From Opitutales bacterium (lineage in GTDB: Bacteria > Verrucomicrobiota > Verrucomicrobiia > Opitutales > UBA9783), in NCBI GenBank assembly GCA_017479315.1, contig JAFVCI010000092.1, positions 1 to 6,130 on the forward strand: DNA of 6,130 nt, in the 5' to 3' direction. Shown piece after piece: positions 5,414 to 6,130 of the stretch. Every line of letters starts with the position of its first letter. The first letter of the stretch is position 1. Under the pieces are notes generated by a model. That model searched no databases, was not told where the DNA came from, and saw only the letters and a program-made list of their open reading frames with translations. Position numbers and translations under genes: made by a program.

Positions 5414-6130
5414 TCAGTTGAGCGGGATTAAAGCATCCTTTTTAACCCAACCGTCTTCCTGGTTGAGCGTGCTGACGAAATAAAAATCCGCCATCTCGGA
5501 ACGAATTTTGCAGCAGGTGCCCGCCGCCCAGTCGTAACGCATCGGACTTTTGTCGCCGGGTGCGTAATGCCCGACGGTTTTTTCCGGCAACAGACAAAGA
5601 TTTTCGTACGGTTTGTTCAGGAAAATCAGCGCCAAAGTTACGACGAAACAACCGCAACACATTACGGCGAATGTTAAGAGAACTTTGCTTTTCTTTACGA
5701 TGCAGTGATACAGCATGAAACCGACAAACAGCCAGAAAAACGCGGCACAGCTCCAACACCAGGTGCATTTGGAAAGTACCCGAAACATTGTGTGATACCA
5801 CGGAAACGGCGGCTTTGAAAGCCCCGGGTACTCTTCAAAAAGCTCCGCAAGCGCTTTTTTACTGAGTGCCCACCGTGGTTTCAGCGTTTCGGCTTTTAAG
5901 AAACACGCCAACGCATGCCCCGGTTTGGACAGATTTGCATACGTTTGCCCCAAATTATAGTACAACTGCGGACTTTTCCCGAGTGCCAAGGCTTTTTGGT
6001 AGGACTCAACGGCAAGGTCGAACTTTTTTTCGCCGAAATACCCGTTTCCGACCTGTGCCAACTTCCGTGCTTCCGATAAGGCATCGGCGTACAGATTGAC
6101 AGTAAGACAGGATACGCCGAGTACCAAGGC
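5414..6130 (-). CDS. BatE-like TPR/SH3 membrane protein, 5' partial
   Basis: The frame is open to the window edge; a TTG at 6127 is probably internal to a signal peptide, since the first residues (ALVLGVSCLTVNLYA then DA) look like its hydrophobic core and cleavage site. Numbering from that TTG, residues 16-86 hold about two tetratricopeptide repeats (GYFGEKKFDLAVESYQKAL; SPQLYYNLGQTYANLSKPGHALACF). A linker is followed by two membrane helices (about 128-145 and 149-170), then a C-terminal SH3-like domain (about 176-236) with a DGWVKKDALIPL end. This order matches BatE-type proteins of Bat/MoxR (aerotolerance-type) loci, whose exact function is not settled. The TPRs and SH3 domain would face the periplasm. 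The visible part has 12 Cys, including CTWCWSC (121-127) before helix 1, three in helix 2 (157, 158, 160) and a pair at 205-206. The stop lies 4 nt before murJ, so they form an operon. No Bat VWA-domain gene is visible, so the name is by architecture only. Confidence 0.72.
   Translation of the reverse strand, partial: ALVLGVSCLTVNLYADALSEARKLAQVGNGYFGEKKFDLAVESYQKALALGKSPQLYYNLGQTYANLSKPGHALACFLKAETLKPRWALSKKALAELFEEYPGLSKPPFPWYHTMFRVLSKCTWCWSCAAFFWLFVGFMLYHCIVKKSKVLLTFAVMCCGCFVVTLALIFLNKPYENLCLLPEKTVGHYAPGDKSPMRYDWAAGTCCKIRSEMADFYFVSTLNQEDGWVKKDALIPLN

Noticed and set aside
6104..6115. Lipobox at GVSC in the N-terminus of the BatE-like protein
   Set aside because: Position -3 is Gly rather than Leu/Val/Ile, and a better signal-peptidase I site (LYA-DA) follows.

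Overview
The window comes from a Gram-negative bacterium with lipid A and peptidoglycan. It holds an acyltransferase of lipid A synthesis (lpxA, 5' end missing), the lipid II flippase murJ, and two near-universal tRNA-modification genes (mnmG, trmB). A BatE-like TPR/SH3 protein lies at the right edge. None of the visible start codons is preceded by a clear Shine-Dalgarno core. The combination of a BatE-like protein, lipid A genes and weak or absent Shine-Dalgarno sites would fit a Bacteroidota-like or PVC (Verrucomicrobiota/Lentisphaerota) lineage. No marker here settles the phylum, so that placement is a low-confidence inference.

Layout. 2-586 (+) is the C-terminal three quarters of lpxA, followed after 53 bp by mnmG (640-2523, +); the two may be co-transcribed. 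2524-2807 is an AT-richer stretch without a recognisable gene, containing a short CTTT microsatellite. 2808-3107 (-) is a small orphan gene for a 99-residue protein with one small-residue-rich hydrophobic segment and a Ser/Glu/Lys-only tail. The 144 bp between it and trmB (3252-3884, +) carry two divergent sigma70-like promoters separated by T-tracts. The promoter facing the small gene has a perfect -35 box preceded by A-tracts at UP-element positions. trmB converges on murJ (3889-5409, -) with only 4 bp between the stop codons. murJ is itself preceded, 4 bp upstream, by the BatE-like gene (5414-6130, -, N-terminus outside the window), so those two form an operon.

How the genes relate. LpxA and MurJ serve the outer membrane and cell wall. 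MnmG and TrmB modify tRNA (U34 and G46) and are not otherwise linked. The BatE-like protein is a predicted inner-membrane protein of the kind found in Bat/MoxR-type loci. I see no defence system, CRISPR array, intact mobile element or RNA gene. The parts that are not routine housekeeping are the small, apparently strongly promoted orphan gene at 2808-3107 with its frame-shifted downstream extension, and several unusual residues in otherwise standard proteins: a Cys at an LpxA active-site His position, a Ser at a MurJ cavity Asp position, and Cys clusters at the membrane segments of the BatE-like protein.
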